In this document: positions 24,562 to 33,374 of the stretch, in pieces
How positions within the stretch are numbered: the stretch's first letter is position 1
Layout of the letters: each line of letters opens with the position of its first letter
Assembly: GCF_000698595.1 (NCBI RefSeq)
Contig: NZ_JFHC01000051.1
Location: forward strand, 1-62,104
Source: Caballeronia glathei
GTDB lineage: Bacteria; Pseudomonadota; Gammaproteobacteria; Burkholderiales; Burkholderiaceae
Direction: 5' to 3'
DNA length: 62,104 bases
Translations under genes and position numbers: made by a program
The notes under the pieces: model-generated
The model's database searches: none
The model's input: the letters and a program-made list of their open reading frames with translations, nothing else
Told to the model about the DNA's origin: nothing

Positions 24562-25655
24562 GCGGGCGGCGTCGCGAGGCGGCCGGGGTCGCGGACAGAC
24601 CGGGCGTCGAGGCCCCGGAAACGCCGCCGGCCCGTGCGAAGCGAGCGAGCCGGACGCCGCGATCGAACCCCGATTCGGCTGCAAAACCACGTGTGGCACC
24701 GCCGCGCCTGTCGGCGCAACCGGACGGCGCCGCACCCGACGTCGTCACGATCGAACTTCCGTTCGTCGAGCCTTATGACTGGCCGCGCGTGCTGCGTTTC
24801 TTCGCGGGCCGTGCGACGCGCGGCGTCGAAACGGTCGAGGCGGGCGCGTACCGGCGCGCGATCGAGTGGCCCGACGGCGGCGGCATCCACGTCGCGGGCA
24901 CGCTGAGCGTCGCGCGACATCCGAAAAAGGCGTGCCTCGTCGCGACGCTCGAAGGCGCGGTGAGCCGCCACGCGCGCGCGATCGGCACGCATCTCGCGCG
25001 CATGTTCGACCTTCGCGCCGACGCACCCGCGATTCGCGCCCACCTCGGGCGCGACCCGTGGTTCGCGCCGCTCGTCGCTGCCGCGCCCGGCCTGCGCGTG
25101 CCGGGCACGTGGTCCGGCTTCGAACTCGTCGTGCGGGCGATCGTCGGGCAGCAGGTCAGCGTGAAGGCGGCTTCGACGATCGTCGGGCGGCTCGTCGAGC
25201 GCGCGGGCACGCAGCTCACCGATCATCCGCACGCCGACACGGCCTGGCGCTTTCCGACGCCCGCCGCGCTCGCCGCCGCCGACATGGAGAAGATCGGCAT
25301 GCCGGGCAAGCGCGTCGCCGCGTTGCAGGGGTTTGCGCGCGAGGTGGCGTCGGGCGCGCTGCCCCTCGACGACCCGCACGCCGACCGCGCCGAACTGCGC
25401 GCGGCACTGCTCGCCATGCCGGGCATCGGCCCGTGGACGGTCGAGTATGTCGCGATGCGCGCGCTGCGCGACGCCGACGCGTGGCCCGGCACCGATCTCG
25501 TCCTGATGCAGGCGCTCGCGGCGCGCGATCCGTCGATGGCGAAGGCCGCCGCGTTGCGCGCGAGGGCCGAAGCGTGGCGGCCGTATCGCGCGTATGCTGC
25601 GCTGCATCTGTGGAACGAAATCGCGGACCGGGCGGGCGGGGCGAAGGGTGGATGA
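24558..25655 (+). CDS. alkA: DNA-3-methyladenine glycosylase II
   Basis: Base-excision glycosylase for alkylated purines. It is 365 residues. A poorly conserved Arg/Pro/Ala-rich N-terminal stretch of about 60 residues precedes the AlkA N-domain; the helix-hairpin-helix follows (AMPGIGPWTVEYVAMRAL, about 286-303) and the catalytic D313 is in PGTDLVLMQ. E. coli AlkA is about 282 residues, so the first 60 are extra. Its ATG overlaps the ada stop by 4 bp, so the pair is coupled and presumably induced together by methylated Ada. Confidence 0.93.
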   Translation: MSGRRREAAGVADRPGVEAPETPPARAKRASRTPRSNPDSAAKPRVAPPRLSAQPDGAAPDVVTIELPFVEPYDWPRVLRFFAGRATRGVETVEAGAYRRAIEWPDGGGIHVAGTLSVARHPKKACLVATLEGAVSRHARAIGTHLARMFDLRADAPAIRAHLGRDPWFAPLVAAAPGLRVPGTWSGFELVVRAIVGQQVSVKAASTIVGRLVERAGTQLTDHPHADTAWRFPTPAALAAADMEKIGMPGKRVAALQGFAREVASGALPLDDPHADRAELRAALLAMPGIGPWTVEYVAMRALRDADAWPGTDLVLMQALAARDPSMAKAAALRARAEAWRPYRAYAALHLWNEIADRAGGAKGG

Positions 25656-25939
25656 GGGCGGACAGGGCGCTTATGCCGTATCGTTGCGCCGGGCGAACCG
25701 AAGGCGCGCCGAACGCCCCGATGCCTGCCAGCCGGTTCCGCATGCCACGCCGCGATTCCTCAGCCCGAAACGCGTCACCGAACCACCCCGCCGGAGCCTG
25801 GCAAGACACCCCCGAAAACGCCGCAAACCCTTACCAGCATTGGCCTCAAGCACGTCCGACACCGAGATGTTAAAGTGCCCGCTACCCAAAAAATCAGATT
25901 GAGCGCGCTTCGGCGGCGCTCGACGCACCTGTCGCTTAG

Positions 25940-27559
25940 ATGGCAAACACGAATCCCGCTCACGTCAATACCGATGCCTTTCGGCACCGTCTTTCCGCGT
26001 TAAGCGCCGGCCGGCATGCCGACGCGCTGCGCCAGGGCCTGCGCGGCATCGAAAGGGAAAGCCTGCGCGTCACGCGCGCGGGCAAGCTCGCCATGACGCC
26101 GCATCCGCGTGCACTCGGCTCGGCGCTCGCGCACTCGCTCATCACGACCGACTATTCGGAAGCGCTCGTCGAACTCATCACGCCCGCCGAAACCGATGCC
26201 GCGCGCACGCTCGAAGCGCTCGACGTGCTGCATCGCTTCGTCTACGCGCATCTCGGCGACGAACTGCTGTGGAACGATTCGATGCCCTGCGAGCTGCCGC
26301 CCGACGACCAGATCCCGATCGGCTGGTACGGCACCTCGAATATCGGCATGCTGAAGCACGTGTACCGGCGCGGGCTCGCGCTGCGTTACGGCCGCACGAT
26401 GCAGTGCATCGCGGGCATTCACTACAACTACTCGCTGCACGAGGACGTTTGGCGCGCCTGGCAGGCGCTCGACGCGGACCACTCGCTTTCCCCCGTCGAT
26501 TTCCAGTCGGAGCGCTATCTCGCGCTGATCCGCAACTTCCGCCGCACGAGCTGGCTCCTGATGTACCTGTTCGGCGCGTCGCCCGCGCTCGACGCGCGTT
26601 TCGTGCGCGGCAAGCAGCACACGCTCGAAACGTTCGACAGCGACACGTTCTACCTGCCGTACGCCACGAGCCTGCGCATGAGCGACCTCGGCTACACGAA
26701 CAATCCGGCGCAATCCGCGCTGCTGCCGAGCTACGACAACCTCGACGCCTATCTCGACGTCCTCGCGAAAGCCGTCAGCCAGCCGTATCCGCCGTACGAG
26801 GCGATCGGCACGCAGCGCAACGGCGAATGGGTCCAGATCAACACCAACGTGCTGCAGATCGAAAACGAGTTTTACTCGACGATCCGCCCGAAGCGCATCA
26901 CGCATTCCGGCGAGCGGCCGCTTCACGCGCTCGCCTCGCGCGGCGTGCAGTACATCGAGGTGCGCTGCCTCGACATCGATCCGTTCGAGCCGGCCGGCAT
27001 TTCGCTCGAAACGGCGCGCTTTCTCGACGCGTATCTGCTCTATTGCGCGCTGGAAGACAGCCCGCTCCTGCCGCACGACGCGAACGCCGAAGCGAACGAC
27101 AACTTCAGCCGCGTTTCGAAGGAAGGCCGCAGGCCGGGCCTGACGCTCGCGCGTGAAGGGCGCGACGTGCCGATGGCCGATTGGGGCGTGGAACTGCTCG
27201 ACCGGATCGAGCCGGTAGCGAAGACGCTCGATGCCCTCAACGGCACCGGTGAGCACATGCGCGCGCTGTCGGTTCAACGCGCGCGGCTCGCGGATGTATC
27301 GCTGACGCCGTCGGCGCGCGTGCTCCGGACCATGCGCGAGAAGAACCAGGGCTTCGACGCCTTCGCGCTCGACATCAGCAGGCAGCACGCGGAGTATTTC
27401 CGCAGCCGTCCGCTCGACGAAGCACGCGCGCGCGAAATGGAGGAACTCGCCGCCAAGTCGCTTGCGGATCAGGCCGCAATCGAGCGCGACGAGGCGGGTT
27501 CCTTCGATGCCTTCGTCGCCGCCTATCGCGCGTACACGCTGAACCGCGTGAGCGTCTGA
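25940..27559 (+). CDS. gshA: Glutamate-cysteine ligase (gammaproteobacterial type)
   Basis: ATP-dependent first step of glutathione synthesis. It is 539 residues starting MANTNPAHVNTDAFRHRLSA. Conserved blocks include GLRGIERESLRVTRAGKLAMTPHP, TTDYSEALVELITP, the MQCIAGIHYNYS segment and QINTNVLQIENEFYSTIRPKR. Length and motifs match the E. coli GshA class. The window also holds a YbdK-type carboxylate-amine ligase at 50430, a different branch. gshA stands alone; the 284 bp before it hold no supported feature, and a hairpin follows it. Confidence 0.96.
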   Translation: MANTNPAHVNTDAFRHRLSALSAGRHADALRQGLRGIERESLRVTRAGKLAMTPHPRALGSALAHSLITTDYSEALVELITPAETDAARTLEALDVLHRFVYAHLGDELLWNDSMPCELPPDDQIPIGWYGTSNIGMLKHVYRRGLALRYGRTMQCIAGIHYNYSLHEDVWRAWQALDADHSLSPVDFQSERYLALIRNFRRTSWLLMYLFGASPALDARFVRGKQHTLETFDSDTFYLPYATSLRMSDLGYTNNPAQSALLPSYDNLDAYLDVLAKAVSQPYPPYEAIGTQRNGEWVQINTNVLQIENEFYSTIRPKRITHSGERPLHALASRGVQYIEVRCLDIDPFEPAGISLETARFLDAYLLYCALEDSPLLPHDANAEANDNFSRVSKEGRRPGLTLAREGRDVPMADWGVELLDRIEPVAKTLDALNGTGEHMRALSVQRARLADVSLTPSARVLRTMREKNQGFDAFALDISRQHAEYFRSRPLDEARAREMEELAAKSLADQAAIERDEAGSFDAFVAAYRAYTLNRVSV

Positions 27560-27617
27560 TAGACAGCTCCAATGCGCGGGTCCGAGATAGCGCTTCACCG
27601 GTAAAACAGCCTCTTTT

Positions 27618-27649
27618 GCCTTGCCGCCGCATCGATGCAGCGGCAAGGC
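27618..27649 (+). terminator. Hairpin downstream of gshA
   Basis: Long stem GCCTTGCCGC/GCGGCAAGGC (27618-27627 with 27640-27649) extended inward by GCAT/ATGC after one mismatch. The T content after it (TTACTCCTTTT) is imperfect, so termination is likely but not certain. Confidence 0.55.
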
Positions 27650-27751
27650 TTACTCCTTTTGCAACAGAGCGCAACGCGCCGAAACACGCGCCTATCGGCC
27701 AAGTCGAAAAATTAGCGACCTATCGCGATACGCTTCGAGGAGAGGATAAAA

Positions 27752-28324
27752 ATGAAAAAGAGGCTGTTGTCGGCGTCGATGCTGGCTGCCGCGGCGTCGG
27801 TCGCACTTTTCACGGGCTGCTCGACGCAGGGGCAGATCAGCGCCGAAACGATGGAGCAGGCCACCGCGCCGCTCACCTGCATGAACAAGGCTGAATGCGA
27901 CGCGTGGTGGGGCCGCGCCCAGGTCTGGGTGACCAATCATTCGGAATACAAGCTGCAGACCGTCACCGATTCGATCATCCAGACGGCCGGGCCGTCCGGC
28001 GGCAAGCGCGCGCTCGCCTACCAGATCACGAAGACCCCCAGCAACGAAGGCACCGCGACGATCGGCTTCGCCGCGCATTGCGACAACATGCTCGGCTGCG
28101 AGCCGAACCCGTGGAAGGCGGGCGCGGATTTCAAGCAGTTCGTGCGCGGCGGCGCGGCGCCGCAGCCGGGAGCGGGCGGGGGAGCGAGCGGCAATGCGGT
28201 GTCGCCGGTGTCACCGGCGCCGCCGGCAACGCCTGGCGTGCAGTCGAAACCACCGGCCCAGCCGATGCCGCCGATCCTCGAAACCCAGCCGGGTCAGTCG
28301 GGGCAGGCGCTGACGCCGCAGTAG
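27752..28324 (+). CDS. Putative lipoprotein of unknown function
   Basis: A 190-residue protein with a lipobox: signal MKKRLLSASMLAAAASVALF followed by TGC, lipidated C23. An excellent ribosome binding site (GAGGAGAGG) precedes the ATG. The mature domain (30-135) has two C-x5-C pairs (C43/C49 and C110/C116), which may form disulfides. The last 55 residues are Gly/Pro/Ala-rich and look disordered. I do not recognise the domain; it is probably anchored in the outer membrane, facing the periplasm. Confidence 0.82.
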   Translation: MKKRLLSASMLAAAASVALFTGCSTQGQISAETMEQATAPLTCMNKAECDAWWGRAQVWVTNHSEYKLQTVTDSIIQTAGPSGGKRALAYQITKTPSNEGTATIGFAAHCDNMLGCEPNPWKAGADFKQFVRGGAAPQPGAGGGASGNAVSPVSPAPPATPGVQSKPPAQPMPPILETQPGQSGQALTPQ

Positions 28325-28675
28325 GCGCCAGCGGACGCTTTCAGGCGATACGGCGCAGCAGTTGCGGCCTTTTGCGAGCGGCAAGCCCGGCGGCTGCCTG
28401 CAAAGCGCGCGCAAATGTTGTCACGCATCGTTCGGCGCTGCCTTTGAGCGTGGAAATCTCGCGCCTCCTCGAGCGCATCCATTTCGGCGTTGCCACTGAC
28501 GCCCGTCCACGCCGTGCCGAAAACCAACGGTCTCAAAAATGTTCTGGCACGCATCTTGAAAACTAGTTGCACAGTCAATATTATTTTAGACAACGAGTTA
28601 CGCGCATTCGCGCCGCCCGAGACCATGTTTTGACAGCTTGAACGCGTCCCCGCGACGACGCCCCGAAGGATTCCG
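28325..28675. other. Intergenic region with a near-consensus promoter
   Basis: Gap of 351 bp between two plus-strand genes. It is GC-rich to about 28540, then AT-rich, with a promoter at 28556-28584. No supported open frame. Confidence 0.55.
28556..28584 (+). promoter_or_regulatory. Near-consensus sigma-70 promoter
   Basis: TTGAAA (28556-28561), exactly 17 bp, TATTAT (28579-28584). It would start a transcript near 28591 with a leader of about 85 nt before the small membrane protein gene. Confidence 0.55.
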
Positions 28676-28954
28676 ATGACCCGCTTCACCCGCACCGCCC
28701 GCCGACGTTTCGGCGATGTCAGCAGCACGATCGCCAGCGCTTCCCGCCACATCGTTCCCCCGAACCTGAACTCGTGGAAAATCGCGCTCTACCTGATCGT
28801 CTTCCTGCTGCCGGGGGGGTCGATCATCGTCATCGGCATGGGGTGGTTCGAGAACCGTCAGCGGCGCAAGTCGGCGCGGGCGCCCAAGCCCTCCAAGGCG
28901 CCGGCCGCGAAGGTCCTTCCCGGTCCCACGCCCTGCACGCACGGCAAGTGCTGA
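28676..28954 (+). CDS. Small single-pass membrane protein, unknown function
   Basis: A 92-residue protein with a basic N-terminus, one hydrophobic segment at about 36-56 (IALYLIVFLLPGGSIIVIGM), a basic stretch after it (ENRQRRKSARAPKPSK), and two cysteines close to the end (CTHGKC). A GAAGGA ribosome binding site lies about 7 bp before the ATG, and a strong promoter lies upstream. I do not recognise the family. The final C-x4-C could bind metal, but this is speculation. Confidence 0.65.
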   Translation: MTRFTRTARRRFGDVSSTIASASRHIVPPNLNSWKIALYLIVFLLPGGSIIVIGMGWFENRQRRKSARAPKPSKAPAAKVLPGPTPCTHGKC

Positions 28955-29134
28955 CGCACCGCGCGTAACGACCCGTAACCGATTCACGGTTCCGGGTAAC
29001 ACCGGTTGCCCCGTCGAACCGTTACCCTAACGTCTGCCTGACGTCCGCTTACTGCGGGCGTTCCGTTACCATCCCGGATCACCGCGCTCGTGCGCCAAGA
29101 AGCCAGCCGGCTCCGACAGGATTTTTCAAAGCAG

Positions 29135-30727
29135 ATGCCGTTCAGCCCGATTCATTCCCGGATTCGTTCCGTCACGCCCCGCTTTACCGCCATGGCGCTC
29201 GCCGCGTCGCTCGCGATGTTGGTCGCCGGCTGCGCGGTCGGCCCCGACTACCAGCGCCCGTCCACGGCGGTTCCAGCGTCGTACAAGGAGGCGCCGGAGG
29301 GCTGGAAGGTCGCGCAGCCCGCCGACCAGCTCGACCGGGGCAACTGGTGGACCATCTACGACGATCCGCAGCTGACCGAGCTGGAAAACCGCCTGAACGC
29401 GTCGAACCAGACCATCGCGCAGTTCGCTGCGGCGTACCGGCAGTCGCGCGCGCTCGTGAGCGAGGCACGCGCGGCGTACTTTCCGGTCGTGGGGCTCACG
29501 GCGTCGGCGACGCGCCAGGGGTTCGGCACGGGCGCGCGGAGCACGTCCACGGAAAACCGCTCATCGAGCGCGATCAGCAACAACTTCAGCGCCGCGCTCG
29601 ATGCCTCGTGGGAACCCGACCTCTGGGGCACCGTGAGCCGCACCGTGAATGCGCAGAAAGCGGGCGAGCAGGGCGCCGCGGCCGATCTCGCCAACGCGCG
29701 CCTTTCCGCGCAGGCATCGCTCGCGCAGAACTATTTCCAGTTGCGCTCGCTCGACGCGCAGCAGCAGTTGCTCGACGACACCGTCGTCGCCTTCCAGAAG
29801 TCGCTGCAACTCACGCAGAACCAGTATGCGCAGGGCATCGTCGCGCGCTCGGACGTGATCCAGGCGCAGACGCAGCTGCAATCGGCGCAGGCGGCGCAGA
29901 TCGACAACGGCGTCGCGCGCGCGCAGTTCGAGCATGCGATCGCCGTGCTGATCGGCGAGCCCGCCTCGACGTTCTCGCTGGCCGCGGCGCCGCTCGACGC
30001 CACGCCGCCAACGGTGCCGGCCGAAATGCCGTCGTCGATTCTCGAGCGGCGTCCGGACGTCGCGTCCGCCGAGCGCAAGGCGGCGGCGGCAAACGAGCAG
30101 ATCGGCGTTGCGATCGCCGCGTATTTCCCGACGCTGACGCTCTCGGCCACCGGCGGGTTCGAAAGCTCGGTGCTGTCGCAATTGCTGCGCGCGCCGTCGC
30201 GCTTCTGGACGCTCGGGCCGGACATCGCGGCGACGATCTTCGACGGCGGACTGCGCCGCGCCCAGACCGAGGCCGCGCGCGCCGCGTACGACCAGAGCGT
30301 CGCGGCGTACCGGCTGTCGGTGCTGACGGCGTTTCAGGACGTCGAGGACAATCTGGCGTCGCTGCGCATTCTCGAAAAGGAGGTCGTGGTTCAGCAGCAG
30401 GCGGTCGAATCCGCGAAGCAGGCGCTGGCGATCGTGAACAACCAGTACAAGGCGGGAACCGCCGCCTACGTGGCCGTGCTGATCGCGCAGACCACGGCGT
30501 TCACCGCCGAGCAGAAGCTCGCGAGCATCGCGGGGCAGCGGATGGTGTCGTCGGTGGGGCTCGTGAAGGCGCTCGGCGGCGGCTGGGATATCGCGCAGAT
30601 GAACCAGGAAACGGGTTCGATGGAAGCGCCGCGAGCGGCGTCGGGGGCGGACGTTTCGCCGGCGCCCGCGTCGAGGCCGGCGACGAAGGACGCCTCCGCC
30701 GCCAGAACCACGGCGGCGGGTTCGTAA
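29135..30727 (+). CDS. Outer-membrane efflux lipoprotein, NodT/OprM-type
   Basis: Trimeric outer-membrane channel component of a tripartite efflux pump. It is 530 residues from the ATG at 29135 (an upstream GTG at 29090 is less likely). Lipobox LVAGC comes near residue 33, followed by the family-typical AVGPDYQRPSTAVP. Two repeated OEP domains follow, with WEPDLWGTVSRTV, the RPDVASAERKAAAANEQIGVA motif and a GLRRAQTEAARAAYDQ helix. The tail from about 495 is Ala/Ser/Thr-rich. No membrane-fusion or RND/MFS pump gene is adjacent, so it is an orphan here and may be shared by pumps encoded elsewhere. Confidence 0.92.
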   Translation: MPFSPIHSRIRSVTPRFTAMALAASLAMLVAGCAVGPDYQRPSTAVPASYKEAPEGWKVAQPADQLDRGNWWTIYDDPQLTELENRLNASNQTIAQFAAAYRQSRALVSEARAAYFPVVGLTASATRQGFGTGARSTSTENRSSSAISNNFSAALDASWEPDLWGTVSRTVNAQKAGEQGAAADLANARLSAQASLAQNYFQLRSLDAQQQLLDDTVVAFQKSLQLTQNQYAQGIVARSDVIQAQTQLQSAQAAQIDNGVARAQFEHAIAVLIGEPASTFSLAAAPLDATPPTVPAEMPSSILERRPDVASAERKAAAANEQIGVAIAAYFPTLTLSATGGFESSVLSQLLRAPSRFWTLGPDIAATIFDGGLRRAQTEAARAAYDQSVAAYRLSVLTAFQDVEDNLASLRILEKEVVVQQQAVESAKQALAIVNNQYKAGTAAYVAVLIAQTTAFTAEQKLASIAGQRMVSSVGLVKALGGGWDIAQMNQETGSMEAPRAASGADVSPAPASRPATKDASAARTTAAGS

Positions 30728-30746
30728 CGGCCCACGCCGCTCATCC

Positions 30747-31526
30747 TCATCGCGAGAACGCGAGGACGACCGTGTCCGGCCCGGTATGCCGGCCGAGCAG
30801 GTTCAGCAATCCCGCCAGATTCTCCCGGGCCTCGGGCGCGGCGCTCGCGGTTCCCTGAAAGGACGTCGAGCGCGGCGACACGGTTCCGTGCCCCTCGATC
30901 AGCAACGGCCCGCGGGACGTTGAAAGCTCGATCGCGCCCGATGCCCCCTGCGCCTGAAACACCACCCGGTACGACCCGAGCGGCTTCACCCGCGACACCC
31001 GCGACGACATGTCGTCGAGCGTTACGATCAGCTGGCCGTACGCGTTGCGTCCGAGCACGCGCCACTCGGTCCACGTGAGCCGCACGTTGCCTTCCAGGTC
31101 GAGCGTGTTGAACGGCGCGCCGAGCCCCGCGAGCAGCGTCGCCGGCACCGTGATCGCGCCGGACGTCATCGTCGCGCCGCCTGCGCCTGCGTCGAGCGTC
31201 ACCGCGTCGGGCATCGCGTCGGACTGGCGCATGGTCATGCGCACGCGTCCGGTGAAAAGCGGCCAGAATGCCGTGCTCCATTCGATGCGCCCCGGCAGCA
31301 GCGTCGCGCCGCCGCCATCGGAGCCGGCGGCGAGCATGAGCGTCGCCGAGCCGCGCCAGAGCGACCCCGAAGGATCGACGAGATTCACGTGGCCGCCGGT
31401 CGCCTTCGTGAATTGCGGCACGATCCACGCGGCGGGGAACATCACGAGCAGCGTGGCCGCCACCGACACCGCCGCCACCATGATCGGCGGCAACGCCGCG
31501 CGCGCGCGGCGCGTCCAGTAGCTCAT
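30747..31526 (-). CDS. gspN: Type II secretion system protein GspN
   Basis: Accessory inner-membrane protein of the type II secretion system. It is 259 residues with an N-terminal membrane segment (about 12-36) and a periplasmic beta-rich domain including NLVDPSGSLWRGSATL, typical of GspN. Its ATG overlaps the gspM stop by 4 bp. It is the last gene of the gsp operon and is convergent with the efflux gene 19 bp beyond its stop. Confidence 0.88.
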   Translation of the reverse strand: MSYWTRRARAALPPIMVAAVSVAATLLVMFPAAWIVPQFTKATGGHVNLVDPSGSLWRGSATLMLAAGSDGGGATLLPGRIEWSTAFWPLFTGRVRMTMRQSDAMPDAVTLDAGAGGATMTSGAITVPATLLAGLGAPFNTLDLEGNVRLTWTEWRVLGRNAYGQLIVTLDDMSSRVSRVKPLGSYRVVFQAQGASGAIELSTSRGPLLIEGHGTVSPRSTSFQGTASAAPEARENLAGLLNLLGRHTGPDTVVLAFSR

Positions 31527-32026
31527 TTCGCGCCGGCCGGTTGCAGCGACGCCGTCAGGTCGACCTGGCCGTCAGGCTTGAGCGCCTGAATGTGCGCCTC
31601 GGACACCTGCACCTTGAACTGCTTGCGCACGTCGTCGAGCCACATCGTCCAGAGCGGAAACGACGCATTCTTCATCTGGATCTGCACGGCTGCACCGATC
31701 ACCTGCACCTGCGCGGCCTGCATGCCGTTGTCGGCAAGCGACTTTGCGAGCGCGTCCTTGAGCGCGCCGCCCGTCGGCGTCACGCCCTGCGCGCTGCCCG
31801 CGAGCGAGCGCGCTTCGTTGGCCTGCGCCGTCATCTGCGCGAGTTGCCGCTGCATGGCCGGCAGGCTCTCCCGAAGGCGCGCGCGGCCGTCGTAGGCCGG
31901 CGCCCACAGCAGCAGATACACGATCGCGAGTCCCGCCACCAGCCCGCCCCACATCAGGAGCGTCTTTTCGCGCTGCGTGCGGCCGTCCCAGAGTTCGGCC
32001 CAGGTTTCGCCAAGCTGTTTTTTCAC
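31523..32026 (-). CDS. gspM: Type II secretion system protein GspM
   Basis: Inner-membrane platform protein that pairs with GspL. I prefer the GTG start at 32026 (VKKQLGETWAELWDGR), which overlaps the gspL TGA in GTGA and has AGGAG six bases upstream, giving 167 residues. An ATG at 32047 would add seven residues and cover that site. One membrane segment (about 27-45) is followed by a periplasmic ferredoxin-like domain. Confidence 0.87.
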   Translation of the reverse strand: MKKQLGETWAELWDGRTQREKTLLMWGGLVAGLAIVYLLLWAPAYDGRARLRESLPAMQRQLAQMTAQANEARSLAGSAQGVTPTGGALKDALAKSLADNGMQAAQVQVIGAAVQIQMKNASFPLWTMWLDDVRKQFKVQVSEAHIQALKPDGQVDLTASLQPAGAK

Positions 32027-33348
32027 TGGCTGCTCCTGACGGTCCATTTGCCGGTGTTGCTGTCGATTGCGCCGTTCAGGCCATTGGCCGCCAGGCGCTT
32101 CTGCAGGTCGGGATCGACCTTCGTTTCAGGCTTGAAGGTGACTTCCAGCCGCCGGTCGCGATAGTCGAGGCCCGCGATGCCGTTCACCGGCACGGGCCCG
32201 AGCGAGCGCGCGAGGCCGTCGGCAAGCGACAGGAAATCGGACGGCGAAAGCTCGCCCGAGGCCACCCGCAGACGCTCGAGCTGACGCGCCATCTGATCGG
32301 GCGCATCGAGCACGACGGTCGTTTTCGGGAAAGCGTTGAGCAGCAGTTCGGTCATCTGCGTGTTGATGGCGTCGCGCTGGCGGGCGAGCTGCAGCCACTG
32401 CACGTTGACGCCGACAATCGACACCACGACCGAAACCGCCACGAGCGCGATCGGCACGCGCAGGCGGCGCATCGTCGCGCGGTCGAGGCGCCACGGCTGC
32501 GCGGCGAACTCGAACTGGCACAAGTCGAAGCGGCTCGCGAGCGCATTGCGCGCGAGCGCCTCGAACGCGAGCGGCTGCGCACCCGCGAACCGGCTGCGGG
32601 TGGCGGCAAGGCGCGGCTCGTCGCCGGGGACGTCGGCGAGCGACCAGAGCGTGAACGGGTGGTCGCCCGAGAGGGCGGCGAGCGTCGTCGCGACAGCGTC
32701 AGCGGGCAGCGCGAGCCCTTCGCCGAGCGCCGCGTGTTGGCCGCGCGCAATCGCGATCTCGACGCGCGGCGCAGCAGGCGTCGCGGGGGTGAGCGGCGCG
32801 GCGGCCTCGCCGATCAGCGCGGGCGCCGTCGAAACGACTTCCCCGAGCACGGCGGCGATAAACGGCGCCGGCGCCTCGGCTTCGCCCTCGGCGGGCGGGG
32901 CGGCTTCGCTCACCGGCAGGCAGCGCATCGCCGGCACGGCCTTGACGTTGCGATGCCCCGCGCCGGCGAACGCGCCGAGCACGAAGCGGAACCAGCCGCG
33001 ATCGATCACCGCGACCACGCGGCGGCCGTCGTCGAGCGAGGCCGGATCGACGGCGATATGGCATGTCTGCGGGTCCTGGATCAGCTGATCCTCGACGACG
33101 TTAGGCAGCGCCTGCCTGAGCTTCGGCCCCTTGAGCGGCGGCAGAGCCGCGGCGAGCAGGAGCAGGTCGCGCGCGGCGACGATCAGCACCGTCGCGCTCG
33201 CCCGCGGCAGCAGGCCGAGCGCGGCGCGGCCGGCGCGCTGCGGCTCGCCGCGCTTGTCGAGAAGCAGGAACGGCAGTTCGGGAAGGTGCCACTCCTCGGA
33301 GCGCACCGCCGGATCGCGCGGCGGCAGTAGGACGATCAGGGTGCTCAA
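32023..33348 (-). CDS. gspL: Type II secretion system protein GspL
   Basis: Platform protein linking the cytoplasmic ATPase GspE to the inner membrane. It is 441 residues with an actin-like cytoplasmic domain (1-290), one membrane segment at about 298-316, and a periplasmic domain ending at 441. An Ala/Pro/Glu-rich linker at about 148-195 interrupts the cytoplasmic part. It starts 26 bp after gspK and overlaps gspM. Confidence 0.9.
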   Translation of the reverse strand: MSTLIVLLPPRDPAVRSEEWHLPELPFLLLDKRGEPQRAGRAALGLLPRASATVLIVAARDLLLLAAALPPLKGPKLRQALPNVVEDQLIQDPQTCHIAVDPASLDDGRRVVAVIDRGWFRFVLGAFAGAGHRNVKAVPAMRCLPVSEAAPPAEGEAEAPAPFIAAVLGEVVSTAPALIGEAAAPLTPATPAAPRVEIAIARGQHAALGEGLALPADAVATTLAALSGDHPFTLWSLADVPGDEPRLAATRSRFAGAQPLAFEALARNALASRFDLCQFEFAAQPWRLDRATMRRLRVPIALVAVSVVVSIVGVNVQWLQLARQRDAINTQMTELLLNAFPKTTVVLDAPDQMARQLERLRVASGELSPSDFLSLADGLARSLGPVPVNGIAGLDYRDRRLEVTFKPETKVDPDLQKRLAANGLNGAIDSNTGKWTVRSSQ

Positions 33349-33374
33349 AGGCCACTCTCTCTCACGTTAAGCAT

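Noticed and set aside
25656..25939. Small genes between alkA and gshA
   Set aside because: Frames here have no ribosome binding site, poor composition and no family resemblance.
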